Below are positions 32,529 to 40,545 of a stretch of 64,000 bases of DNA, piece after piece. Positions within the stretch are counted from its first letter, which is position 1; every line of letters begins with the position of its first letter. Source of the stretch: Bacteroidales bacterium (lineage in GTDB: Bacteria > Bacteroidota > Bacteroidia > Bacteroidales > F082); contig JAFPWT010000001.1 in assembly GCA_017394865.1 (NCBI GenBank), positions 1 to 64,000 of the forward strand. The letters are read 5' to 3'. Under the pieces are notes generated by a model. That model searched no databases. It saw nothing but the letters and a program-made list of their open reading frames with translations, and had not been told where the DNA came from. A program made the position numbers and the translations under genes.

Positions 32529-32563
32529 AAAAAAAGAGGAACTTTTTCAAGTCCCTCTTTTTT
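32529..32563 (+). terminator. Terminator of tRNA-Lys
   Basis: An A-rich GAGG..ACTT stem pairs with AAGT..CCTC and ends in TTTTTT. On the minus strand it may also end the lipoprotein transcript at 32583. Confidence 0.75.
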
Positions 32564-32582
32564 CATTTAAATATCATCCGAA

Positions 32583-34484
32583 TCACTTCCCTTTCACGAC
32601 GAAGTCGTAAGAATGGGAAAGCACCTCCTCGGTGCCATCGGGATGGACAATGATGACGCAGGGTTTGGTGGTGTTCCATTCGGCGTCATATGCCGGGTCA
32701 TCGGTCGGACGAGGCTCTGAGCCGACGTAGAGGAGCGATCCGTTGCCCAGCCAGCCCCATGAGAGGTCGGCGGCATCGGTACCCTTGAGTGCCTTCTGCA
32801 CCGTACCGTCAAGCGAGGCCACGCACAGCGGGCCATGACCCAGGTCGCCCCACTCGATCAGAGCCGAATAGGCGACGCTGCTCCGTGTGGGATCAATGGC
32901 GAAGAAGTTAAATTCAGGCTCTTCGAAATAACTTGGGTCAGAGACGTAGTCCTTGAAGTTGATCTTGTCGCTGAGGCAGATGGGATCCGCGTCGGAGAGA
33001 TAATAATAATTATTCTCAAACACCATGAAGCTTTCCATGTCCTCTTCATATTGCAGGAAGTCGTCGTCGAACAGGTCGGTCTCCGCCTCCTCGTCTTCGC
33101 TCCAGCCATCGAGTTTCCTGCTAGAAGCATAGTCGTAGAACTTGATGTCGGAGAAGTTGTAGAAATCCCAGCTGAAGTTATAGTTGATGCCGACACGGGT
33201 ATAGGAAGGCATACTCGCGAGCGTTGAGGCTTTGCCGTAGGTGTCGCTGACGCAATCGCTGATGGTGAGTCCCCAGTCGGTGAGCATTATGGGACCCGGG
33301 CTATAGTCAATCAGGTAGACTTCCTTGAGGTAGAGCTCCTCTCCTATCTTAACCGTGTAATAGAAGCTGAAGTCTTCCACAAAGACGCCATTGATCACCG
33401 AGTCGGTCTCCGCCACGAAGGGCACGAAGGTGTTGGTTTCAGAGTTGTAGAAGGTCACCTTGCCGTTGTCGAAGAAAGCCACGTCGCAGCCTTCGAGGCC
33501 GGCCTGTTGCACTTCGGTTCTTCCCTGCACGCCTACGCCAAAGGGTCTGACGGCGAAAATCGAGCCGAGGCCAAGGGTCTTGGTTTCTCCTTTCGTGTTA
33601 ATCAACTTGATGCAGGACTGGGTGGTATTATAATCCGGCTCATAGTTCGGGTCGGTCTCGGGGAGCGGAACCTCGCCTATATAGACGAGCGAGCCATCGG
33701 AGAGCCATTCAGGGCATCCATGCCAGATGTCGGAGTCGGCCATGATACGCTGCGAGGTGCCGTCGAGCGCAGCCACGCAGTAGTATCCCCAGCCTTCACC
33801 CCAGAGCACCATAGCGGAATAAGTCACCTTCTTGCCGTCGGGGCTCATCGTCTCAGGGCTGAAGTCCAGATCCTGCAGCTCGTCCTCGTCACTGAAATAC
33901 TGGGAGAATTCGATCGAGTCGCTAAGGCAGGTCTTCCCTTCCGGGGTCGCATAATAAAATAGGTGATCCTCGGTGAAGAAGCGGCTGACGTTGGTCCTGT
34001 TGGTCCTCAAGCCATAGTCTTCTCCTTCGCTCAGTGCCCTCACCGTTTTCGTGTTGAGGTCATAGGCATACGGCATGTAACCGCCTTCTTCCGGATCCAT
34101 GCCGAGGATGATGATGCTTTTCCCAGAGGCGTCAAGATAGATGTTATTCACACTGCCTGTCATAAAGTCCATGGCATAGTCTACCGACAGGTTCCAGTCG
34201 GCGCATTGGATGGGCGTAGGCTTCGAGGTGCTCAGGTCGAGCATCTTCAATGCCAGCTGCTGGTCGTGTGCCACAGTGTAATACAGGTGGATGCTGTCGG
34301 TGAAGAGCAGGTTGACCACGCTGTCGGTCTCAGCCTCGAACGGAGTCATTGACTCGTCGCCGAGGCTGTAGAACAACAGTTTACCTTTTTCAATCGCCAC
34401 GAGGTCGTTGCTTTTTGGCTGATGGTTACAGCCCACGAGGCCGAGAGTAGCGATGGCAATCAGGAAAAAGAAGTTTCTTTTCAT
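32583..34484 (-). CDS. Lipoprotein with an internally duplicated beta-propeller-like domain
   Basis: 633 residues. There is a lipoprotein signal with lipobox LGLVGC (Cys19). The mature part is two homologous halves, about 28-315 and 325-630. Paired segments include KLLFYSLGDESMTPFEAETD with KVTFYNSETNTFVPFVAETD, and WLSDGSLVYIGEVPLPETDP with WLGNGSLLYVGSEPRPTDDP. Repeated 'DGT' strands and TolB-like SPDGKKVTYSAM suggest blades of a propeller. The C-terminus ends SYDFVVKGK without a T9SS signature. Function unknown. It lies 20 bases after the small tail protein and downstream of the T9SS giant, so the three are probably one operon. Confidence 0.7.
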   Translation of the reverse strand: MKRNFFFLIAIATLGLVGCNHQPKSNDLVAIEKGKLLFYSLGDESMTPFEAETDSVVNLLFTDSIHLYYTVAHDQQLALKMLDLSTSKPTPIQCADWNLSVDYAMDFMTGSVNNIYLDASGKSIIILGMDPEEGGYMPYAYDLNTKTVRALSEGEDYGLRTNRTNVSRFFTEDHLFYYATPEGKTCLSDSIEFSQYFSDEDELQDLDFSPETMSPDGKKVTYSAMVLWGEGWGYYCVAALDGTSQRIMADSDIWHGCPEWLSDGSLVYIGEVPLPETDPNYEPDYNTTQSCIKLINTKGETKTLGLGSIFAVRPFGVGVQGRTEVQQAGLEGCDVAFFDNGKVTFYNSETNTFVPFVAETDSVINGVFVEDFSFYYTVKIGEELYLKEVYLIDYSPGPIMLTDWGLTISDCVSDTYGKASTLASMPSYTRVGINYNFSWDFYNFSDIKFYDYASSRKLDGWSEDEEAETDLFDDDFLQYEEDMESFMVFENNYYYLSDADPICLSDKINFKDYVSDPSYFEEPEFNFFAIDPTRSSVAYSALIEWGDLGHGPLCVASLDGTVQKALKGTDAADLSWGWLGNGSLLYVGSEPRPTDDPAYDAEWNTTKPCVIIVHPDGTEEVLSHSYDFVVKGK

Positions 34485-34504
34485 AACGCGAAGATTTTAA
34501 CTTC

Positions 34505-34810
34505 TTACTTCTTGCTTCTCTTCTTCAGGGCATAGGCTGCGCCAAGTCCGATGAGCATGAGGACGCCGCCGGTGAGCGGAGCGTCTTCGTTGGTGGTCAG
34601 GCCGTGATCGGGCAGTCCAGGGGTGCTGCTGCGCAGGAGGCCGAAGAGGGTGTTGTCAACCTCTTGGTCCTGGTAGAAGCCGTACCACGTCATGCCGACA
34701 GACTCTTCCTCTTCGGGCATCTCGCCGTAACCAAAGAGACCGCCACCTTGGGCGTATGAGCATAGGCTCAGACCGAGAACGATTGCGAATGTTAATGCTA
34801 GTTTTTTCAT
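34505..34810 (-). CDS. Second small secreted protein with PL-GG/TM/KKR tail
   Basis: 101 residues. A signal peptide (1-20, ending CSYAQ) is followed by GGGLFGYGEMPEEEES and a middle with FLG-like residues. Then come GLPDHGLTTNEDAPLTGG, a hydrophobic helix (LMLIGLGAAYAL) and KKRSKK. The last 35 residues align closely to the protein at 20908-21189, and the first part shares GGGLFGYG/GNGLFGRG. Like that gene it lies immediately downstream of a T9SS giant (79-base gap). The conserved tail suggests membrane retention or a processed anchor. Confidence 0.72.
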   Translation of the reverse strand: MKKLALTFAIVLGLSLCSYAQGGGLFGYGEMPEEEESVGMTWYGFYQDQEVDNTLFGLLRSSTPGLPDHGLTTNEDAPLTGGVLMLIGLGAAYALKKRSKK

Positions 34811-34889
34811 TTTATTTCGATTTTATAATTATTAACTACGAATTATCACTCTCCCCTTTTCCCTCCCCCGAGGGGGAGGGGTTAGGGCT

Positions 34890-37800
34890 TTATTTCACAA
34901 TGATCTTTTGGGTCTTCACATCGCTGCCGTTGATGAGGCGGAGCATGTAGACGCCGGCGGACATGTTCTCGGTGGAGATGCGGTTGGCGCCATTGGTGCT
35001 GCTGAGCATGCGTCCGGTGATGTCGAACAGCTGGACGGTGGTGTTACCGTTGATGCCGCTGAGGATGATCTCACCATTGTTGATGAAGGCGAATTGTTCG
35101 CTGGCATTGATGTCGTCGTTGCCATTGGTGCTGAACACCAGTTTGAATCTGCTGGTGTAGTCGTTCGTATTGGCCTCGAAGGTGTAGCTCGGGGTCTGGA
35201 GCAGGTCGACATTGTTGCCGGTCAGGTTATCGATCAGGTGCAGGTAGTTGAACTCGACGTTGTCCATGCTGAAGTCGAGCGTGTAGGTGCCATTTTCATT
35301 CGTCTTGAAGTTGACGGGCATCTCGCCGCGGCCTTCGCTGCGGACTACAGCGTAGTCTTGGTTGCCTTCGGTGAAGTATACCTTGGCGGTATTGTCACTA
35401 AGGCTGAACTTACGCATCGCATTGCCTTCGCTGAAACGGATGCGGGCATTGTCGACCAAAGTCTGTTCGCCGCGGTTGACCACTTGGCTGAGGCTGATGT
35501 CGATCATGCTGTTGTTGCCGGCATTTGCATCGGGGGCTGTGGTGGTGAAGGTGACTTGGGTTTCTCCGCTGGTGGTTTCTACGAAGATACCTTCGCAGAC
35601 GTCAATGGCACCTGTAGCTGCAACGAAGGCATTGCCTTCGGCGTTCATGCGATAGAAGTCGCGATTGCCAACAAGATAAGCTTTGCAGGTATACGGGTTA
35701 CCGATGAGGTTCCAGCCTTCAAAGGTCTTACCACTATTGAAATTCACCGAGACGTTGATGTTGGCGTTGGTAGCAGGCAAGTCGGTGTTGATCACGTTAG
35801 TGCCGTTATAGCCGTATCCATTAAAACTCAGGGTGCGATCTTCCTTTGAAGCATAGAGCGCAGCAACATTTGCTGAAATATGCCATGGACCCATGGCTTG
35901 CCTAATGTTGCGCCATTCTTGTCCTTCGTAAGAAGCGTCAAAATGATAGGCGTCTGTGTTGTCGACCGGTGAAATCATAGTATTTGCAGGTGCGGACACG
36001 AGGTAATAGCCATCTTTTCCAGTGCTATTGCCATAGCCGGTGATATTCTTCTCAACGGTACCGCTCACGGCTGAAGGCGTGTAGAGCTGACCACCGTCTT
36101 TGATGATGAGGTTGGTGGCGTTGCCTTCATTAGATAGGCCATTAATGCCTATGTTCAGCGTAGCTCCGCTATAAATAGTGCAAACCTTGTCAACTGGGAT
36201 GTTGAGATGATCCACAGTCACGTTGCCGTAGATGTCGTAGTTCTCAGTGGCGCGGATGTTGCCGAGGGCGACGTTGCCAGAGCTCTTAGTGGTATAGACC
36301 CACTTGATGTATCTAACCGTGGTGGGAAGATCGATGTGGGTGACAGATTGGGTAGCGCCGAGTTCGGTATATGATGCCAGAGGATCGTAGGTGGTTCCAT
36401 CAGCAGAGGTCAGCACATCGAATGTACCACCCGAGAAGGTGTTGCCCTTAATATCATATGATACCGAAACAGGAGTCGCATTTAATTTTAAAATGAGATA
36501 ATCTCCCTCGGTGTCGAATTTGATTCTTGGAGTTGAACTAGTGTAAACCCCAAGTCCATTTTGTGTTAAGCCTGTAGGCATATCATTTACCCCATGGTCT
36601 GCGACATACTCATCAGTATAGGTAAATGGCAGCGTCGCATAGTCGACAACCAAATGCGCTTGGGTCACAGTCACAGTCTTGGCAGTGGCGCCTTCATAAG
36701 TGAGCGTGAAGGTGGCGATGCGGTCATCGGTACCATCGTTGACAGTAGTGGTGAAGCTGACTTTCTCGTCAGTTACCACGATATTACTGATCCAGCTGGC
36801 TGTGGTTGTGGCCTCCAGACTCTTACCAGCAACAGGGTTGGCGATGGTATAGTTGATTTGGCCGGAAGTGGCGTCATAAGGCAGTTCAACAGTTGCCGGA
36901 GCATTGATTATCGGGTCGGTGCTCATCTCGTAAGAGTAGCTGATGTAATAGGCTTTCACACCTTTGGCAATGTTGGTGACGGTTACTGTCAATACTTTTC
37001 CGTATGCGGCAACGGGGCCTCCTACTATTACATCAGTAGTGGCATTCAAAGAACCTGTAGCAACTTCAGTGGTGCCAACGGTAAGGCTGACATCACCGGC
37101 GGTTCCACTGAAGCCTCCGAATTTGGCTTCAAAAGCAGTGATCGTAACGTCGGTAGGCAATGTGGTTGTGAAGGTGATGCTTGTAGCTGGCTTGCTACTA
37201 GCACCTATTTGACAGTATTGATTCGATGGAGTGAAACTCGTGGTTCCTTCTGTCGTAACCGTCCAGGTATTGCCAAGATCATCAGTTCCTTCTTTAGGTG
37301 AAGCATTGATGTTCATGTTTCCTGTTCCTGCGGTTGAGGAGAAATGAATGGTACCTGTAAGAGCGTTGCTCCACTGTGCGGTGAACGAAACGTCGGCTGT
37401 TACATTAAATGAGGCGCCAGCGGCATAGATGTCAGTTGTTCCATCGAGCAGCCATCCGGCGAAGTTGGTGCCGGTTTTGGTTGCTGAAGGCAGTTCGTAG
37501 GTGCCCGCTGCAACTTCGATGATATCATCTGTGAAGACAGCGTTCGGGACGAAGGTGCCTCCGTCCAAATTGAAATTGACAGTATATAATGTGGCTGTCG
37601 GACGCTCGAAATGGACGAGGTAGTTGCCAGCATCAAATTCCTTGGTGCTGTTGTAAATCTTAACATTACCATAAATGGTGACGATGTCGCCAACTTGGAT
37701 ATCGTTTTGTGCGGTGAAAGCAGCCTGTTCTAAACCTTTGCCTTTGTAGACCTGGAGTTGGTTGGTGTCAGTGCCGTCGACAGAGATGTAATAAGTAAGC

Positions 37801-40043
37801 TCGCCATTGCTGGTCGGGGCCTGTGTCGGGGCGGTTGAAACGATGCCGTTCACATAGATGCCGTTGGCGGGATACTCATAGAAGGCCAAAGCCTGGGTCA
37901 CGGTGTAGGGGTTGGCTTGTGAGCAGATGTGGTAGGTAGCTGTGGCCACAGTGCTTTCATCGCTTCCTTTGATGGCAATGGCTTTGAAAGTTGTGGTTGT
38001 CGATACATTCAAAGTTCCAGTGTACTCAGTGCTTCCACTTGTCGGGTCTGTACCATCTGTGGTGTAATAAATCGTTGCGCCGGCCGTTGCGCAGCTGATA
38101 GTAACCTCTTGTGCGCTGGCATAAGTGCCTGCTGCCGGGCTGAATGTCGGAGCTTCAACAGCAATGACAGGAGCCACGTAAGTAACAAGTTGGTTGTTTT
38201 GGTCGAACTCGTAAGTGGAATTATATTTCTTCAGGGTACCCGTAATCACCACAGTTGCGCCTACCTGAATATTATCAGTCGAGGTAAAGGCATTGCCATT
38301 AATATCCTTGCCTTTATAGACTTGCAGACGGGTTGTCTCGGTACCATCGTCGGAAATCCAGTAGGTCAGATAACCACCAGAAAGCAATGAGGTGGGAGCG
38401 GTACAAACAATACCTGTTGCATAGGCGTTGTTGATTGTGCCTTGAGCCTCGATTGCGGCAATGGCATCTGCCACGGAGTAAGGATTGTTCAGTGTGCCAG
38501 GAACATTCGGGTCGCTGTTGGTGACAGTCATACCGTATGTTGCAGTGGCACCGTTATAGTTGGCGTTACCAGCGAATGTTGCGGTGAAAGTTACAGAGCC
38601 AGCGCCAACGAGGGTGACAGCACCCGTGGTTTCGTTGATAATGGCAACGGCATCGTCATTGCCGCTCCAAGTAACGGTTGCGCCTGACACTGGTTCATTA
38701 TTGTAGGTGACAGAGGCGGTAAGGCTACCAGCATCTGTGCCAGCATAAATGTCGGTGTTTGTGATGTTAGAGTCGTCAATGGTCACGGTCGGTGTTGGAA
38801 GAGAGGATGCCACGCCGATAGTAATGGTGTATTTGCTAATAGTGGCATAACTGGAGCCGGTAGATGGACGCGACATGGTAACTGTAGCTGAAGAGCCAGA
38901 CCATGTTTGTGACGAGCTGTTGAATCCTGTAGGATCAAAGGTCAAATCGCTTTGAAGCGTACCCTCAATGACAATACTCTTAATATCATATCCAGTCGGA
39001 GCTGTGAATACCAATGTGTTGTCCTTATAGAAACGCATGGCTGTCGTATTTGCGTACGTTGAGCCACTGCCTTTTGTCCAATACAATGACACATTGTCTT
39101 TGCTACCTGAAAGTTCACTATAAGTACTGCCGCTGAATTGACCAGTCTTTCCCCAGAAAGTATAATTAGGAATGATTTCAATGGTAGTGGGCTGGACGTA
39201 GGGCTCGCTGCTTGTGACGGTTAGTTCGTATGTGGCAGAAGACCCGCTGTAAGTGCCGCTTACACCGGCATAGCTTGCTGTGATGGTGGTGGTGCCGGCA
39301 GCTACGAGAGTAACCTCGCCGTCACTATCGATGGTGGCAACGTTCTCGTTGCTGGAAGACCAGGCGACGCTTGCGCCGCTAATAACGTTATTATTGGTGT
39401 TTTCTGTCACTGTTGCGCTCAACGAACCTGCAGCGGTGTTTACGTAAACATCAGTGTTGGTGATACCTGAATCATCAATGGTTACGGTTGTTGGTGTGGC
39501 TGAACTTGCAGTGTAGGTATAGGTAATGCTAATTTGGGTTGGCCTTAATTGAGTATTAGAGGCAGAAGCGACATTTTGAATATAAATCGCTTGCAATCCG
39601 GCTGTACCTACAGAAGAAATTACGTGGGTGCCACCACTAGTGGTTGTCCAGGTCGCATTAATATCTGTGGTGTTGCTTGTAACTGTGTTATTTAAAACGG
39701 TAGTACCTGCGGTTAAGGAATTGCCGTAATAAGAGCCATCACATTTTATGCTGATGCTATTAATAGCATAGCCATCAGAGCAAACAAAAGAAAGATAATG
39801 CCCTTTGTAGATACGAGGTGCTGCTATGTAACTGCTATTAACAGCAGAACTGCCTGTCCCTTTCAATTGTTGGATAGTAATGTTACCATCTGCAAAAGAC
39901 CATACGATATGATCCGTTGAATAGGTTCCACTTGATAACGTAACATCAGCTGTTGCCGTTGTCTGTCCCCAAGCCCTAACAGGCTGGAAGACCGTGATCA
40001 GCAGTGCGAAGGCTGCGATCAATAAAGTAAACTTTTTTTTCAT
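34890..40043 (-). CDS. 1717-residue T9SS-secreted modular surface protein
   Basis: The signal peptide is residues 1-26 (ending RAWGQ). Modules in order are a beta-sandwich at about 30-180, Ig-like Big_2 repeats (VAWSSSNENVATIDSDGEVT; VTWSGNDDAVAIINETTGAVT), a second sandwich at about 300-410, and two OB-fold-like DUF5689-type domains (NPYSVADAIAAIEAQGT; NPYTVTQALAFYEYPANG). A chitobiase C-terminal-like domain lies between them (PTFSPAAGTYASAQEV; IYYTTDGTDPT). Then come an InlB-like repeat, a BACON domain (TTTASWISNIVVTDEKVSFTT), a discoidin-like module, and a T9SS type A sorting domain at the end (VQLFDITGRMLSS; LRLINGSDVKTQKIIVK). It is likely a surface adhesin or glycan-binding protein; no catalytic domain was seen. 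A variant box TATCTTCG lies at about 40098-40105. Confidence 0.87.
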   Translation of the reverse strand: MKKKFTLLIAAFALLITVFQPVRAWGQTTATADVTLSSGTYSTDHIVWSFADGNITIQQLKGTGSSAVNSSYIAAPRIYKGHYLSFVCSDGYAINSISIKCDGSYYGNSLTAGTTVLNNTVTSNTTDINATWTTTSGGTHVISSVGTAGLQAIYIQNVASASNTQLRPTQISITYTYTASSATPTTVTIDDSGITNTDVYVNTAAGSLSATVTENTNNNVISGASVAWSSSNENVATIDSDGEVTLVAAGTTTITASYAGVSGTYSGSSATYELTVTSSEPYVQPTTIEIIPNYTFWGKTGQFSGSTYSELSGSKDNVSLYWTKGSGSTYANTTAMRFYKDNTLVFTAPTGYDIKSIVIEGTLQSDLTFDPTGFNSSSQTWSGSSATVTMSRPSTGSSYATISKYTITIGVASSLPTPTVTIDDSNITNTDIYAGTDAGSLTASVTYNNEPVSGATVTWSGNDDAVAIINETTGAVTLVGAGSVTFTATFAGNANYNGATATYGMTVTNSDPNVPGTLNNPYSVADAIAAIEAQGTINNAYATGIVCTAPTSLLSGGYLTYWISDDGTETTRLQVYKGKDINGNAFTSTDNIQVGATVVITGTLKKYNSTYEFDQNNQLVTYVAPVIAVEAPTFSPAAGTYASAQEVTISCATAGATIYYTTDGTDPTSGSTEYTGTLNVSTTTTFKAIAIKGSDESTVATATYHICSQANPYTVTQALAFYEYPANGIYVNGIVSTAPTQAPTSNGELTYYISVDGTDTNQLQVYKGKGLEQAAFTAQNDIQVGDIVTIYGNVKIYNSTKEFDAGNYLVHFERPTATLYTVNFNLDGGTFVPNAVFTDDIIEVAAGTYELPSATKTGTNFAGWLLDGTTDIYAAGASFNVTADVSFTAQWSNALTGTIHFSSTAGTGNMNINASPKEGTDDLGNTWTVTTEGTTSFTPSNQYCQIGASSKPATSITFTTTLPTDVTITAFEAKFGGFSGTAGDVSLTVGTTEVATGSLNATTDVIVGGPVAAYGKVLTVTVTNIAKGVKAYYISYSYEMSTDPIINAPATVELPYDATSGQINYTIANPVAGKSLEATTTASWISNIVVTDEKVSFTTTVNDGTDDRIATFTLTYEGATAKTVTVTQAHLVVDYATLPFTYTDEYVADHGVNDMPTGLTQNGLGVYTSSTPRIKFDTEGDYLILKLNATPVSVSYDIKGNTFSGGTFDVLTSADGTTYDPLASYTELGATQSVTHIDLPTTVRYIKWVYTTKSSGNVALGNIRATENYDIYGNVTVDHLNIPVDKVCTIYSGATLNIGINGLSNEGNATNLIIKDGGQLYTPSAVSGTVEKNITGYGNSTGKDGYYLVSAPANTMISPVDNTDAYHFDASYEGQEWRNIRQAMGPWHISANVAALYASKEDRTLSFNGYGYNGTNVINTDLPATNANINVSVNFNSGKTFEGWNLIGNPYTCKAYLVGNRDFYRMNAEGNAFVAATGAIDVCEGIFVETTSGETQVTFTTTAPDANAGNNSMIDISLSQVVNRGEQTLVDNARIRFSEGNAMRKFSLSDNTAKVYFTEGNQDYAVVRSEGRGEMPVNFKTNENGTYTLDFSMDNVEFNYLHLIDNLTGNNVDLLQTPSYTFEANTNDYTSRFKLVFSTNGNDDINASEQFAFINNGEIILSGINGNTTVQLFDITGRMLSSTNGANRISTENMSAGVYMLRLINGSDVKTQKIIVK

Positions 40044-40186
40044 AGTTGATTTGATATTAAAGATTTATGATTTAATGATTATTCTTTTGATACGAGTGCG
40101 AAGATACGGCAAAAATTATTGAAGTACACGCATGTTTATATTTTTATTTATAAACAGGTGTTGATAACTTTTTTTTAAAATAATTC

Positions 40187-40217
40187 TTGCGGTGTATGGA
40201 AATATATTATATCTTTG
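40187..40217 (+). promoter_or_regulatory. Promoter of the small-RNA candidate
   Basis: TTGCGG at 40187-40192 and TATCTTTG at 40210-40217, with a 20-base spacer. This is the same extended -33 as tRNA-Lys. Confidence 0.7.
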
Positions 40218-40222
40218 CATCG

Positions 40223-40285
40223 AGTTCGAACCCGAAAGGGTTTTTACGTCACCAGCCTGGGCAGAGCTATATCTGCCTTTTTTAT
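40223..40285 (+). ncRNA. Candidate small RNA with two hairpins
   Basis: About 63 bases between a strong promoter and a terminator. Hairpin 1 (40229-40242) is AACCC-GAAA-GGGTT with a GNRA tetraloop. Hairpin 2 (40260-40277) is GGCAGA-GCTATA-TCTGCC followed by TTTTTT, a standard rho-independent terminator. No protein of meaningful size is encoded in sense. A small decayed gene ends at the same hairpin on the other strand. Confidence 0.6.
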
Positions 40286-40457
40286 TTTTTCCAGATAACC
40301 TCCAACTTATTCCCCATTAGGCTATATAAATCAGGCAAATTAATCCAGCTATTGTCACGTCTCCTATTTAAAAATGGAGTTTGAGCCAATCAGCATCTGG
40401 AAGAGAAAAATATTCTCTTCTAGAAAGTTCTATATTATTATAGGTGTATTCAACCAT
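40282..40457 (-). pseudogene. Small frameshifted gene of about 58 codons
   Basis: A promoter box TATCTTTG at 40491-40498 (minus) is followed by ATG at 40457 and MVEYTYNNIELSRREYFSLP, which ends at a stop after LKLHF. If one A is restored in the AAA run near 40379, the frame continues as TPFLNRRRDNSWINLPDLYS to KLEVIWKK and the stop at 40282. The two parts together look like one natural protein, more AT-rich than its neighbours. It is unidentified; a sequencing error is an alternative to a real mutation. Confidence 0.4.
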
Positions 40458-40490
40458 TATTTCAATGATAATATATATTGAAATGAATGG

Positions 40491-40498
40491 CAAAGATA
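40491..40498 (-). promoter_or_regulatory. -7 box of the small frameshifted gene
   Basis: TATCTTTG on the minus strand, 33 bases before the ATG at 40457. The remaining gene-free DNA from 40044 to 40190 is AT-rich leader of the T9SS gene, with a TATAAACA inverted repeat near 40135-40156. Confidence 0.5.
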
Positions 40499-40545
40499 AA
40501 CAATAAAATTTTACTTAAAACGATTAATTTAATATAATTAATTAA

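Noticed and set aside
40403..40420. GAAGAGAA/TTCTCTTC hairpin as a terminator
   Set aside because: It has no T-run on either strand and lies inside the frameshifted small gene.
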